A DNA stretch of 64,000 nucleotides from PALSA-1004 sp041483135 (GTDB taxonomy: Bacteria > Pseudomonadota > Gammaproteobacteria > Burkholderiales > SG8-41), in assembly GCA_041483135.1 (NCBI GenBank), contig JBGPFE010000016.1:12692-76691 (forward strand), in the 5' to 3' direction. The notes under the pieces were generated by a model. That model was not told the origin of the DNA. It made no database searches and saw nothing but the letters and a program-made list of their open reading frames with translations. The position numbers and the translations under genes are program-made. Positions 42,394 to 51,161 of the stretch are shown here, piece after piece. Numbering within the stretch: position 1 is the first letter of the stretch; every line of letters begins with the position of its first letter.

Positions 42394-42472
42394 ATGTTGA
42401 CGCGATGTTGATACGACAAAAATAGACATTGATTTGAAATGAGTTTTCGTGACGCGATTTACTTGATGTTGA
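42394..42472. repeat. Repeated ATGTTGA boxes upstream of the serine recombinase
   Basis: ATGTTGA occurs at 42394-42400, 42405-42411 and 42466-42472 in a very AT-rich leader of the recombinase gene. Short repeats upstream of a resolvase gene can be its crossover (res) site or autoregulatory site; this is only suggested by position. Confidence 0.4.
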
Positions 42473-42503
42473 CACGCAAACTATCAAAAAACAGGAGATT
42501 TCC

Positions 42504-43109
42504 ATGAAGCGCATCGCCATTTATACCAGAGTTTCAACATTATCCCAGAGCACTGAGCAACAGTTGTTTACTCTGCGCGAGGTCGCAATTCGCGCCGGCG
42601 GCCCCATCGTCAACGAATACACCGACACTATCAGTGGCTCCACTGACTCACGGCCTGGCCTTGATTCACTTCTCCTCGCGGCACGACAAAGAAAGTTCGA
42701 CGTTCTCTACTGTTACTCAATTGACCGTCTCGGTCGGTCTACGAAAAATCTAATCTCCGTTGTCGAGTCACTTCAAGAACTGAAAATCGACCTATTCTTC
42801 TATCGTGAAGGGATTGACACCACGACGCCAACGGGGAAATGCGTGTTCACAATTCTGAGTTCGGTCGCGTAATTGGAACGGAACTTGATTCGGGAACGGG
42901 TCTGTTCGGGACTTGCGAAGGCGAAACGGAACGGCATGAAACTCGGTCGCCCATCGGTTATGAGTGACTCGATGGTGTCAGCGGTGAGGTTACCCCGAGA
43001 ACGTGGGATGCCGATTGGGAAGATTGCTCGTGAGTTGAAGTGCGGAGTAGGGACAGTTTATAAAGTGGTTGGCACGACGAATTCTGCCGAAGTTGCGATG
43101 GTTGTGTAA
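42504..43109 (+). pseudogene. Serine resolvase/invertase gene interrupted by one nonsense codon
   Basis: Two contiguous in-frame pieces: residues 1-122 (YTRVSTLSQS with catalytic S11, YSIDRLGRST, TPTGKCVFTILSSVA), then TAA at 42870-42872, then LERNLIRERVCSGLAKAKRNG, KLGRPS and a helix-turn-helix (MPIGKIARELKCGVGTVYKV). The intact family reads AE(L/F)ERNLI here, so a single change of Glu to stop (GAA to TAA) explains it. AGGAG precedes the start. Base composition is much more AT-rich than its neighbours, a sign of transfer. It is dead unless read through. Confidence 0.88.
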
Positions 43110-43273
43110 ATTCAGAACTTGGATTCCAATGCTATTTTATTTAGCACCGATTCCGTATAACTCTGAAGCAATTAATCAGGGCGTTATTTCTAAGCCGTCC
43201 GCGCCGTGTTGACAAAGCATGGAATCCCGACCACCATCAGCGCTGTTTCAGTCCGAACTCAGGGAGATAAAAC

Positions 43274-44242
43274 ATGCGTTTCATGACACTGCTGTTTGCG
43301 GTTGCCGTCGTGTTTGCGGCGGGCGCCGCGCAGGCCCAGAAATGGGACATGCCCACGCCGTATAACGACAACGAGTTTCACACCCTGAACGTGAAGCGGT
43401 TCGTCGAGGACGTGAAGCGCGCTTCGGGCGGACAACTCGATATCACAGTGCACGCGAATGGCACGCTCATCAAACATCCGGACATCCTGCGCGCCGTTTC
43501 CACCGGTCAGGTCAATATCGCCGAGTTTTTGCTCGGCCAGTTCGGCAACGAAGACCCGGTGTTCGCGGCCGACAATCTGCCGTTCGTGGCGGCGGGCTGG
43601 GACAATGCGTGGAAGTTTTATCAGGCACAGAAGCCGCTGCTCGTGAAGAAGCTGCAGGGGCGGGGCTTGAAGCTGCTTTTCTCCGTCGCCTGGCCCGGCC
43701 AGGGCATCTATACCAAGAACGTGCTCAAGTCGGTCGACGATCTGAAGGGCACCAAATTCCGCACCTACAGCCCGCAGACAGCGCGGCTCGCCGAACTGCT
43801 GGGCGCGAGCCCGACGGTAATCCAGGTGCCGGAAGTGCCGCAGGCGTTCGCGACCGGCAGCATCAACGCAATGATCACGTCGTCGGCGACCGGTACCTCG
43901 ACCAAGGCGTGGGAATTCGTAAAGAACTATTACCTGACGAACGCTTTCCATCCGAAGAACGTCGTGGTCGTCAACGAGCGCGCATTCCAGCAGTTGCCGG
44001 ATAACGTGAAAAAGGCGGTGCTTTCCGCCGCTGCGGACGCAGAGAAGCGGGGCTGGGAGTTTGCGAAGCAGCGCGAGCAAAGCGCCAACAAGGAGCTCGC
44101 TGCGAACGGCATGACGGTGCACGAACCCGACGCCGCGATGAAGGCCGCCTTCAGAAAGGTCGGCGATACCATGCTCGCCGAGTGGCAGAAATCCGCCGGC
44201 GCCGACGGCGACGCCATCATCAAAGCCTACCGCGGCAAATGA
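43274..44242 (+). CDS. dctP: TRAP transporter substrate-binding protein (DctP family)
   Basis: 322 residues; GGGAGA lies before the start. Signal peptide MRFMTLLFAVAVVFAAGAAQAQ. Typical fold landmarks: FVEDVKRASGGQLDITVHANGTLIKHPDILRAVSTGQVNIAEFLL, DLKGTKFRTYSPQTARLAELLGASPTVIQVPEVPQAFATGSINAMITSS (with the ligand-binding Arg in FRTY), and FHPKNVVVVNERAF. It is followed by the small and large membrane subunits in the usual order, so this is a complete TRAP importer, normally for a dicarboxylate, keto acid or similar. Confidence 0.93.
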   Translation: MRFMTLLFAVAVVFAAGAAQAQKWDMPTPYNDNEFHTLNVKRFVEDVKRASGGQLDITVHANGTLIKHPDILRAVSTGQVNIAEFLLGQFGNEDPVFAADNLPFVAAGWDNAWKFYQAQKPLLVKKLQGRGLKLLFSVAWPGQGIYTKNVLKSVDDLKGTKFRTYSPQTARLAELLGASPTVIQVPEVPQAFATGSINAMITSSATGTSTKAWEFVKNYYLTNAFHPKNVVVVNERAFQQLPDNVKKAVLSAAADAEKRGWEFAKQREQSANKELAANGMTVHEPDAAMKAAFRKVGDTMLAEWQKSAGADGDAIIKAYRGK

Positions 44243-44300
44243 GTAACGCGGGGGTGAGAGGCATTTTACCCCCGCACCCCCTCCTGGATCGTGCCGCCAT

Positions 44301-44834
44301 ATGAGGCGGGCGCTCGACTTCCTGTACAACGCGAGCGGCGCGTTCGCCGCCGCCTGTCTCGCCGGCATCTGCGCGCTGATGCTCGTCCAGTCGTTCGGTC
44401 GCGAGGTCGGACTTCTCATCCGCGGGGCCGATGACATCACCGCGTGGCTCACCGCGGCATCCGCGTTCTTTGCGCTCGGTCACACCTTTCGCCACGGCGA
44501 GCTCGTGCGCGTGGGGCTGTGGATCGACATGATCAAGGGCGGTGCGCGCCGCTGGGCTGAAGTCGTCGCGCTGTCGGTCACGGGGCTATTCGTCGGCTAC
44601 ATGCTCTGGGCGGTGTCGAAGTTCGTCTTCGAGAGCTGGCAGTTCAACGAGGTGGCCCAGGGCCTGATCAAGATCCCGATCTGGATCCCGCAGATGAGCT
44701 TCCTCTTCGGCGTGCTGATCTTCTTCATCGCGGTCCTCGACGATCTGGTGGCGGTGCTGCGCGGGCAGAAGCCCGCCTACCAGATTGCCGAGGAAGAGCG
44801 GCGAGTCTCGGGCGATTTTTCGGAAATGATGTGA
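44301..44834 (+). CDS. dctQ: TRAP transporter small permease (DctQ family)
   Basis: 177 residues with four hydrophobic helices. FAAACLAGICALMLVQSFGREVGLLIRGADDITAWLTAASAFFALGHTFRHGELVRV is the family's core pattern, and LIKIPIWIPQMSFLFGVLIFFIAVLDDLV its last helices. It is followed after one base by the large subunit. It acts in the inner membrane with the large permease. Confidence 0.92.
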   Translation: MRRALDFLYNASGAFAAACLAGICALMLVQSFGREVGLLIRGADDITAWLTAASAFFALGHTFRHGELVRVGLWIDMIKGGARRWAEVVALSVTGLFVGYMLWAVSKFVFESWQFNEVAQGLIKIPIWIPQMSFLFGVLIFFIAVLDDLVAVLRGQKPAYQIAEEERRVSGDFSEMM

Positions 44835-44835
44835 C

Positions 44836-46140
44836 GTGAGTACTCTCGCGATCGCTTCGGTCCTGACGGTGATCCTGCTCGTGCTGCTCCTGGGCGGCGT
44901 GTGGATCGCGGTCGCGCTCGCGGCGGTGGCCTGGTTCGGGCTGCAGTTCTTCACCAGCACCCCGCCCGAGGTGAATCTCTTCCAGTCGTTCTGGAGCTCG
45001 AGCGCCAACTGGACGATCGCCGCGCTGCCGCTGTTCGTGTGGATGGGCGAGATCCTGTTTCGCACGAAGCTGTCCGAAGAGATGTTCGAAGGCCTGGCGC
45101 CCTGGCTCGGCTGGCTGCCCGGCCGGTTGATGCACGTCAATATCCTTGCCTGCGGCATCTTCGGCACGGTGTCCGGCTCGTCCGCCGCAACGTGCGCCAC
45201 GATAGCCAAGGTCGCGCTGCCGGAGCTGGTCAAGCGCGGCTACGACGAGAAAACCTGCCTCGGATCGCTGTGCGGCGCGGGCACGCTCGGCATCCTGCTG
45301 CCGCCTTCGATCATCATGGTGGTGTACGCGGTGGCCGCGGAGGTGTCGATCCTGAAGGTTTTCCTTGCCGGCTTCCTGCCCGGCTTCCTGCTGATGGCAC
45401 TTTTTTCCGGGTACATCATCGTCTGGGCGCTGCTCAACCCGGACAAGACGCCGCAGGAAGATGAAAAAATACGGTTCGCGGAAAAGCTGTACCGCAGCCG
45501 TCATCTGATCCCCTGCGCCGTGCTCATCGTCTTCATCGTGTGGGTAATGATCATCGGCTGGGCTACCGCGACCGAAGCCGCAGCCTACGGCGTGCTGGGC
45601 TCGCTCGGCATCGCCTGGTGGTCGGGCGGGCTCAGCCGGCAGACGTTCTGGCAAAGCCTGATGGGCGCCACGCGTCTGTCGTGCATGATCATGTTCATTC
45701 TCGCCGGTGCCTCGTTCTTGAGCTCCTGCATGGCGTTCACCGGCATCCCGAAGGCGCTCGCCGAATGGGTGGCGGTGCTCAACCCGAATCCGTACGGCCT
45801 GATCGCAATCCTCGCGTTGATCTACATCGTGCTCGGCACCGCGCTCGACGGCGTGTCGATGATCGTGCTTACCACCTCGATCGTGATACCGATGGTCGTG
45901 AAAGCTGGCTTCGACCTCGTCTGGTTCGGCATTTTCATCGTGCTGCTGGTCGAGATTGCTGAGCTGACGCCGCCGCTCGGTTTCAACCTGTTCGTGTTGC
46001 AGACGATGAGCGGGCGGGACAGCAACTACGTCGCGTATGCATCGATTCCCTTTTTCTGCCTGATGGTGCTTTGCATCGCGCTGATTACAGTATTTCCGGG
46101 CATTGCGACCTGGTTGCCCGACGTCATCCTGGCGAAATAG
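44836..46140 (+). CDS. dctM: TRAP transporter large permease (DctM family)
   Basis: 434 residues from a GTG one base after the small-subunit stop. About twelve helices; conserved stretches are FVWMGEILFRTKLSEEMFEGLAPWLGWLPGRLMHVNILACGIFGTVSGSSAATCATIAKVALPEL, LCGAGTLGILLPPSIIMVVYAV, and LGTALDGVSMIVLTTSIVIPM. It imports the ligand with sodium-ion coupling as known for the family. It completes the DctPQM set. Confidence 0.93.
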   Translation: MSTLAIASVLTVILLVLLLGGVWIAVALAAVAWFGLQFFTSTPPEVNLFQSFWSSSANWTIAALPLFVWMGEILFRTKLSEEMFEGLAPWLGWLPGRLMHVNILACGIFGTVSGSSAATCATIAKVALPELVKRGYDEKTCLGSLCGAGTLGILLPPSIIMVVYAVAAEVSILKVFLAGFLPGFLLMALFSGYIIVWALLNPDKTPQEDEKIRFAEKLYRSRHLIPCAVLIVFIVWVMIIGWATATEAAAYGVLGSLGIAWWSGGLSRQTFWQSLMGATRLSCMIMFILAGASFLSSCMAFTGIPKALAEWVAVLNPNPYGLIAILALIYIVLGTALDGVSMIVLTTSIVIPMVVKAGFDLVWFGIFIVLLVEIAELTPPLGFNLFVLQTMSGRDSNYVAYASIPFFCLMVLCIALITVFPGIATWLPDVILAK

Positions 46141-46284
46141 TACGCAACTTGTGTAGTGTCTTGTGCGGCCAGGCCTGTTTGCAGAACAACCGGCGGCATT
46201 GCGCCCGGAGGCCAACACCGCGTATCTTTGGGGTCTTGCGGGCGCGCTGGTGATTGCGGGCTGGGCCGCGGCGAGTCAAATTCA

Positions 46285-46455
46285 ATGGCTGAATCCGACA
46301 AAAATTCGAAACAGCAATCACCGAGTACCACCGGAAAGGCCGCTTACAGCACTTTTCCGGTGGTGACGACGCACGGCCCGCGCAGTTTTCATCGCAAGCC
46401 GGAGGACTGGCAGCGTGTCGCGCCGAAACGCACGTTCGACGGCAAGACCAACTGA
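46285..46455 (+). CDS. Possible small hypothetical protein
   Basis: A 56-residue open frame from the ATG at 46285 (MAESDKNSKQQSPSTTGKAA) with a hydrophilic, low-complexity start and a basic end (KPEDWQRVAPKRTFDGKTN). It is the only reasonable candidate in the 440-bp gap between the TRAP genes and the peroxiredoxin gene. No ribosome site or family was recognised, so it may be chance. The rest of the gap shows nothing. Confidence 0.3.
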   Translation: MAESDKNSKQQSPSTTGKAAYSTFPVVTTHGPRSFHRKPEDWQRVAPKRTFDGKTN

Positions 46456-46579
46456 CCGACCGCCGACCGCGACCTGGTATAACCTGTTTTTTCCTGGCGA
46501 AGACCGCGCGTTGTGCGGCGCATTCTACCGTCGCTCGAACGCGCGGAGTCGAAAGCAGCGCCTAGCGTCTGCTTTCAAC

Positions 46580-47236
46580 CTATTTCGGCTGCGACACGAT
46601 CCGCAGATACGGCTTCAGCGTCTTGAAGCCCTGCGGATACTTCTTCCTGGCATCCTCGTCGGAAACGGAGGCGGGGATGATCACATCCTGGCCAGGCTTC
46701 CAGTTCACCGGCGTGGCGACCGTGTGCTTCGCGCTCAGCTGCAGCGAATCGAGCAGGCGCAGCACCTCGTCGAAATTGCGGCCCGCGGTCATCGGGTAAA
46801 TGAGCATCGCCTTGATCTTCTTGTCTGGCCCGATGAGAAACACCGAGCGCACCGTCGCATTGTCCGCGGCCGTGCGCTTGCCGCCGCTCGCGTTGGGATG
46901 AATCATGTCAAAGAGCTTGGCGACCGTGAGATCAGCGTCGCCTATCAGCGGATAGTTGACGGCGTGGCCCTGGGTTTCCTTGATATCGTTGACCCATTTC
47001 TTGTGATCGCTGACGGGATCGACGCTCAGGCCGATGATTTTGGTATTCCGCTTGTCGAATTCGGGTTTCAGGCCCGCCATGTATCCGAGCTCGGTGGTGC
47101 AGACGGGCGTGAAATCCTTGGGATGCGAGAACAGGATCGCCCACTTGTCTCCGATCCACTCGTGGAACCGGATCTGGCCTTCGGTGGTTTCAGCAGTGAA
47201 ATCAGGGGCGGTGTCGCCAATGCGGGGAGTAGTCAT
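46580..47236 (-). CDS. 1-Cys peroxiredoxin (Prx6/AhpC-TSA family)
   Basis: 218 residues. The start at 47236 is fixed by GGAGGT a few bases upstream; an ATG four codons earlier overlaps that site. The peroxidatic Cys is C46 in HPKDFTPVCTTELG. The C-terminal extension (VATPVNWKPGQDVIIPASVSDEDARKKYP) is typical of the Prx6 group. No resolving Cys is visible. It reduces hydrogen peroxide and organic peroxides in the cytosol. It stands alone on the minus strand. Confidence 0.93.
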   Translation of the reverse strand: MTTPRIGDTAPDFTAETTEGQIRFHEWIGDKWAILFSHPKDFTPVCTTELGYMAGLKPEFDKRNTKIIGLSVDPVSDHKKWVNDIKETQGHAVNYPLIGDADLTVAKLFDMIHPNASGGKRTAADNATVRSVFLIGPDKKIKAMLIYPMTAGRNFDEVLRLLDSLQLSAKHTVATPVNWKPGQDVIIPASVSDEDARKKYPQGFKTLKPYLRIVSQPK

Positions 47237-47687
47237 AGTTACCTCCATGGAATAACGTTACACGATGGATTTTCCTGCGCATTCAGCGGGGAAAATCGGC
47301 AGACTTGAAGCGCGATTAGCTTACCGCACGAGAACCCGCAGCGAAAGAACGAAAAGTAACATGCTGATTACGGCTGGCAATATGGGTCGGGGCAGGCGCT
47401 GTCCGGGTTACATCGGCGATCAAATCGTGCCGACGCGTCGCGTGGGGCAGGGCACCAACGTCGTCGTGCCCTCGCGACTTCCTCACACGGTATGATATGC
47501 TCCCGCAGCCCTGCTTTTGCCTTGCGCGCGAGCGCGGGCAGAAAGTCTTTTTCAGGGAAATTTTGCTGCGTGAGTGTTGCCGGCGCTACAATCAGCTCGC
47601 GCCGATATTCGCGGCCTTGGGGGGTGTCCCCTGGATGCCGAAACCAGGGATGTCCTTCTCGACAACGTTACGAATGGAGATACGCCA

Positions 47688-48128
47688 ATGGATACGGTAA
47701 AGCAGTTTGTCAGGCAATCACTTTGGGTGGCAATAAGTGCGGTTACAGTGCTGTTCCTGGGATATTCAGGTTCCGTATTAAGCGATGAAGTCAAGGTCAC
47801 GCTCAGCGGCGCTCAGGAAATCCCTCCTGTGACGACTTCCGCCTCCGGAACCGGCACCATCACTGTCGGGGCGGACAAGTCCGTTAGCGGCAGTGTGACA
47901 ACCTCGGGCGTTGCAGTCACGGCGGCGCATGTTCACGAGGCCGGCCCGGGTAAGAATGGTCCTATCGTTTTTCCTTTGACCAAGACTTCCGACACCGTCT
48001 GGACGGTGCCGGCAGGCGTAAAATTAACCGATGCACAGCTCGAAAGCTACAAAGCCGGCAATCTGTATTTCAACATTCATAGCGCGGCCAACAAGAGCGG
48101 AGAAATTCGCGGCCAGATAAAACCGTAA
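47688..48128 (+). CDS. CHRD-domain secreted protein
   Basis: 146 residues from the ATG at 47688, with GGAG eight bases upstream; the frame is open further upstream but without signals. Signal peptide core LWVAISAVTVLFLGYSGSVLS. The mature part is a single CHRD domain: VKVTLSGAQEIPPVTTSASGTG, then HVHEAGPGKNGPIVF and LYFNIHSAANKSGEIRGQI, the family's terminal strand. The CHRD domain is named after chordin, and its bacterial role is unclear; it is exported and possibly copper- or surface-associated. Confidence 0.88.
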   Translation: MDTVKQFVRQSLWVAISAVTVLFLGYSGSVLSDEVKVTLSGAQEIPPVTTSASGTGTITVGADKSVSGSVTTSGVAVTAAHVHEAGPGKNGPIVFPLTKTSDTVWTVPAGVKLTDAQLESYKAGNLYFNIHSAANKSGEIRGQIKP

Positions 48129-48162
48129 CCATTACCCGGGGCGGCTGGCGACAGCGCCCGTC

Positions 48163-48239
48163 GCGTTGAGCGGCACGGCGTGTCCGCTCTAACGCGCCGA
48201 CGTAACCCGGCACAACAGTGTCCGGTGTTACGTTTCATT
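48163..48239 (-). pseudogene. 5' remnant of a second PF04392-type gene (77-bp repeat A)
   Basis: This 77-bp stretch is a diverged copy of 49206-49282. Read on the minus strand from the ATG at 48238 it gives MKRNTGHCCAGLRRRVRA, matching MKRDAGHSHVGLRRRVGA of the intact gene. The ATG overlaps the stop of the intact gene (ATGA). The match ends after about 26 codons and no domain follows. It looks like the start of a tandem paralogue whose body was lost. Confidence 0.75.
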
Positions 48240-49281
48240 CGATCACCTTATCGGCGCGCAACAGCAGTTCCGGTGGAATGGTGAGTCCGAGCGCCCTGGC
48301 GGTCTTGCGGTTGATGACCAGTTCCAGCAATGTAGGCTGTTCGACCGGAAGGTCGCCCGGCTTCGCACCCTTTAGTATCTTGTCCACGTAAGTTGCGGCA
48401 CGCCGATAATGCTCGGCCAGGTCCTGCCCATAACTCATCAGGCCGCCGGCCTCCGTCAGTTCCCGGTTTGAAAATATCGTGGGCAGATGGTTTCCAATCG
48501 CAAGCTTCGCGATCTGGTTCCGCTGCACGTCGAATAACTCGTCCGCCGCTACAATCAGTGCGCCCGTACGCGCCCGTATCATCGCGCCAAAGCCGGCCTC
48601 GATCTGGCTCGCGGTGCTTGCCTCAACCGGGAAGACTTTCACGCCCGTTATATACGCGGCCCCGTGAATTTGTTCCAGGATCAGGGAATCGCTCGGATTG
48701 AGCGGATTGATCAGCACGGCAACGCGCGATAATTTGGGAACCGCGGCTCGCAACAGCTCAAGATGCTTGATGCTGACCTCGGTCACAATGGTGGATAGCC
48801 CGGTGATGTTTCCTCCCGGCCGGGAAAGGCTCGTGACGAACCCCTCTCCGACCGGATCGGGAACCGCTACCAGAACGATGGGAATCGCGGTTGTCGCCTG
48901 GTGGGCGGCCTGCACGCTTGGCGGCGCCCCGGCCACGATGACATCCATCTTTAACCGCACCAGTTCCGCCGCCAGGCCGGGAAGGCGCTCGTATTTTCCG
49001 TCCGCAAAACGCCGCTCGAGGATGCAATTCTTTCCCTCGACATAACCGAGCTCGCGCATGCCTTGCCGGAATCCCTCATAAAACCGGGTTGAAGACGAAC
49101 CGGAAGCAAGAAAGCCTATGCGCCAGATCTTGGGTTGCTTCTGGGCAAGCGACGCGAGTGGCGCTGCGAGCGCGCACGCGCCAAGCGCGAACAGCAATCT
49201 CCGCCGCGTTGAGCGGCGAGCATCGTCCGCTCCGACGCGGCGACGTAATCCGACATGAGAATGTCCGGCATCACGCTTCAT
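48235..49281 (-). CDS. ABC transporter substrate-binding protein (PF04392 family)
   Basis: 348 residues. An unusually long basic leader (MKRDAGHSHVGLRRRVGADDARRSTRRR) precedes a Tat-like signal (RRRLLFALGACALAAPLASLAQ). The mature domain starts WRIGFLASGSSSTRFYEGFRQGMRELGYVEGKN and has ERLPGLAAELVRLKMDVIVAGAPPSVQAAHQAT, IPIVLVAVPDPVGEGFVTSLSRPGGNITGLS and the terminal ARALGLTIPPELLLRADKVIE, all standard for this family. These proteins are often orphan receptors in proteobacteria. The true start may be an internal codon near the RRR, since the leader is repeat-encoded. Confidence 0.9.
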   Translation of the reverse strand: MKRDAGHSHVGLRRRVGADDARRSTRRRLLFALGACALAAPLASLAQKQPKIWRIGFLASGSSSTRFYEGFRQGMRELGYVEGKNCILERRFADGKYERLPGLAAELVRLKMDVIVAGAPPSVQAAHQATTAIPIVLVAVPDPVGEGFVTSLSRPGGNITGLSTIVTEVSIKHLELLRAAVPKLSRVAVLINPLNPSDSLILEQIHGAAYITGVKVFPVEASTASQIEAGFGAMIRARTGALIVAADELFDVQRNQIAKLAIGNHLPTIFSNRELTEAGGLMSYGQDLAEHYRRAATYVDKILKGAKPGDLPVEQPTLLELVINRKTARALGLTIPPELLLRADKVIE

Positions 49282-49282
49282 T
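49206..49282 (-). repeat. 77-bp direct repeat B over the start of the PF04392 gene
   Basis: It begins gcgttgagcgg and ends with the complement of the start codon (cttcatt), like its partner at 48163-48239. It codes for the first 26 residues of the binding protein. The two repeats are directly oriented and bracket the whole gene, so the gene could be lost or duplicated by recombination between them. Confidence 0.8.
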
Positions 49283-50069
49283 TTGTCGCCAAGAGAATTG
49301 CCGAAAGTCAGTGGAATCTAACTCGACCAAATCGCCCCCTCCCCGGATAAGACGCTTCTGGATGTGCAGTGGAAACCAAGATCGTGGGGGCGCTGGGCGC
49401 ATGCACAAAGGCGCCTGCGCACCCGCAGTCTATGCTGACCGAATATTAGGGCAACAGTTGACGCAAGCCAAGCGTTATTCTTTTTTAACCTGGCTGCAAA
49501 AAACGGTCGAGTCTGAGTTACACGCAGTAGGACGAATCTTTCGGCCACTCCGGTAGCTCGGCCGCTTTCAGGTTCAGCCTCAAACCCCTGTATTTCTGTC
49601 CCTGCCCGGGTCTGAAAGCTCTGTAATACACGATGATTCGATGAGCAACATACAAAAATCCAATCAGATACAGAACCTGGCTACCGATGAAAAGAAAGTC
49701 CGCTATTTTGCCCTCCTTTCAATTGCCGCGCTAATCTCATCGATTGTCACTAACCCCCACCGGCACAGACCTCAGGCCAGGAAGCATTTTCCCAGGTTCG
49801 TTCGATCCCACATTACGCGGGCGGGCGCATCAGGGCTATGACCGATTCAATACCCGTGCTGTGGAATATAGGCGTGCACGGTGTGTGCTTTCGCACAACC
49901 GGTTTGTGACTATGGTCACATCGTTACGCCACGGGCCTGGCGGCGCAGCACATTGCCCTGAAAAATAGTTGGGAAAGTGTGTGGTAGTTCACTACCTGTT
50001 TGCGAATGGCGCGGTAGCATGATGTCGTTCATGCGTTCCTCCCTGGTGTCCGCCTCATGGCGGACCCTT
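49283..50069. other. Non-coding or decayed region
   Basis: About 790 bp without a convincing gene. The open frame at 49641-49841 begins with a plausible short hydrophobic protein (MSNIQKSNQIQN, then FALLSIAALISSIVT) but degenerates. Other frames read like chance. On the minus strand an SD-like GGAGG precedes an ATG at 50032 (38 codons). Confidence 0.5.
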
Positions 50070-50108
50070 ACGCCCCTGGTCAGCAACCCGCCCAGGGGCG
50101 TTTTATTT
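50070..50108 (+). terminator. Intrinsic terminator on the plus strand
   Basis: Stem acgcccctgg / ccaggggcgt with a 12-base loop, then TTTTATTTAT. A second hairpin, gtccgcc-tcat-ggcggac (50048-50065), lies just before it. No gene on the plus strand clearly ends here, so it may end a small RNA or a decayed gene. Confidence 0.75.
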
Positions 50109-50171
50109 ATACCTTGCTGACATCTGGCCATACCTGGTTGCTGATGCCCCGGCCAACACGATACCCGGGAA

Positions 50172-50246
50172 TGGTGTTCGAAGACGAATCGAACGTCCGA
50201 ACTGCCTATTAGGAGGGAGTTGCCCTATCCATTGAGTTGCCGGGGC
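50172..50246 (-). pseudogene. Degenerate copy of tRNA-Arg(CCT)
   Basis: Over about 75 bp it aligns with the intact tRNA-Arg(CCT) gene at 54343-54418, in the same orientation. A 22-bp block covering the T-arm (50179-50200 versus 54351-54372) is identical. The anticodon loop (plus-strand ttaggag) is conserved, but stem bases have changed and the 3' acceptor strand no longer pairs. It marks the far boundary of a probable integrated island. Confidence 0.85.
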
Positions 50247-50458
50247 GTGGGCGCTGGCTGATCCCGGCGGTCGACGAAGAAACCTGATTCGACAACTATT
50301 GAGTAAATCGCTTGCTCGTCAGCCAGCGACACCATGATATGACAATAAGCATTGCTGTACGAGCGGATTACAGGGCTGAGTGTGCCGGAAGTGTGCCAAG
50401 AGTCAGCGCCGCATATCGAGATCAATTGGTAGGGGTGCAACAAGCTGAGCGATGGGTC

Positions 50459-50677
50459 CTATTTGTTTTGCGCCTCATCGCCGTCTTTGGGCTCCTTTTT
50501 ACCCCAGTAGAGATACGCAAAATAGCCCACGATCAAGCCGAAGAAAATGATAACGAAAATGATTATGCCGATCTCATCGGATGCGCTCACCGAGGTATCG
50601 ACTGGCCCTGGCTGGTCGGCTGCATACGCCAGCAAAGACATCAGAAATAGGGAGATCCCGGAAAGAAAATTGAGCAT
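50459..50677 (-). CDS. Small single-span membrane protein of unknown function
   Basis: 72 residues; GAGGAG lies nine bases before the ATG. A cleavable-looking N-terminal signal (MLNFLSGISLFLMSLLAYAADQ) is followed by a short acidic stretch and one membrane helix (IGIIIFVIIFFGLIVGYFAYLYW), then a charged tail GKKEPKDGDEAQNK facing the cytoplasm. It sits inside the tRNA-bounded island next to the degenerate tRNA. Nothing identifies a family. Confidence 0.75.
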   Translation of the reverse strand: MLNFLSGISLFLMSLLAYAADQPGPVDTSVSASDEIGIIIFVIIFFGLIVGYFAYLYWGKKEPKDGDEAQNK

Positions 50678-51161
50678 GAAAATACTCCTCGCTTGTTATA
50701 AGGAAACCACCTGCCGCTGGACCCAACCCGGACGAACTCCTCGTGCCCCATTGTTACATTTCGGGAAAGATCACTTCGAACTGATAATTATAGGATAAAG
50801 ACCTTACGGCAGGCTTACGGATGCGGGCCTATTCCGTTCGCGTTAGAAACGAGTCGTGGGCGATGGCCTTTTCTGCGAACGATTGCTTGGCACCGACCAT
50901 CGGGAAAATGTCTGAACGAAGCCTGACTCATCTCCAGTGTACTGAAAATGTGTCGAACCAGCTTCTGTGCTGCGGTGGGCATGGGATAAGACCTTGAAGA
51001 ATGTGGCGCGCCAAAGCGGATGAAGCTGGGCACTGGCACGAGGTTGTTTCGGTAGTTTAACAGTGCAGGTTCGAGTTTTGGTCGGCTCCCCAGTCCGGTC
51101 AAAACAAGCCACTTCTGGCTACTGAAGGTGCCACTTTAACGTTTACAGCCGCCCTACACGG
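50678..51161. other. Non-coding stretch in the island
   Basis: 484 bp. Two overlapping minus-strand open frames exist but overlap each other in different frames and have no domain or ribosome site. One contains a tRNA-like string (gcaggttcgagttttgg), but the stems do not pair. No gene is called. Confidence 0.5.

Noticed and set aside
42361..42420. Inverted repeat TTGTCGTA / TACGACAA around the HyuA start
   Set aside because: One arm is coding sequence (start of HyuA) and the arms are short; chance is likely.
44725..46218. 497-codon minus-strand open frame
   Set aside because: Antisense to the TRAP large permease, which has clear helices and motifs.
46163..46366. Short frame with a hydrophobic helix (LWGLAGALVIAGWAAA)
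   Set aside because: Overlaps another equally weak frame and lacks a ribosome site; a single hydrophobic run is not enough.
49641..49841. 66-codon frame with a hydrophobic segment
   Set aside because: Only the first ~38 codons look protein-like; no domain and no ribosome site. Possibly a decayed gene, not called.
51030..51100. tRNA-like string ending ggctcccca
   Set aside because: T-arm and acceptor stems do not pair, and no anticodon arm could be built.
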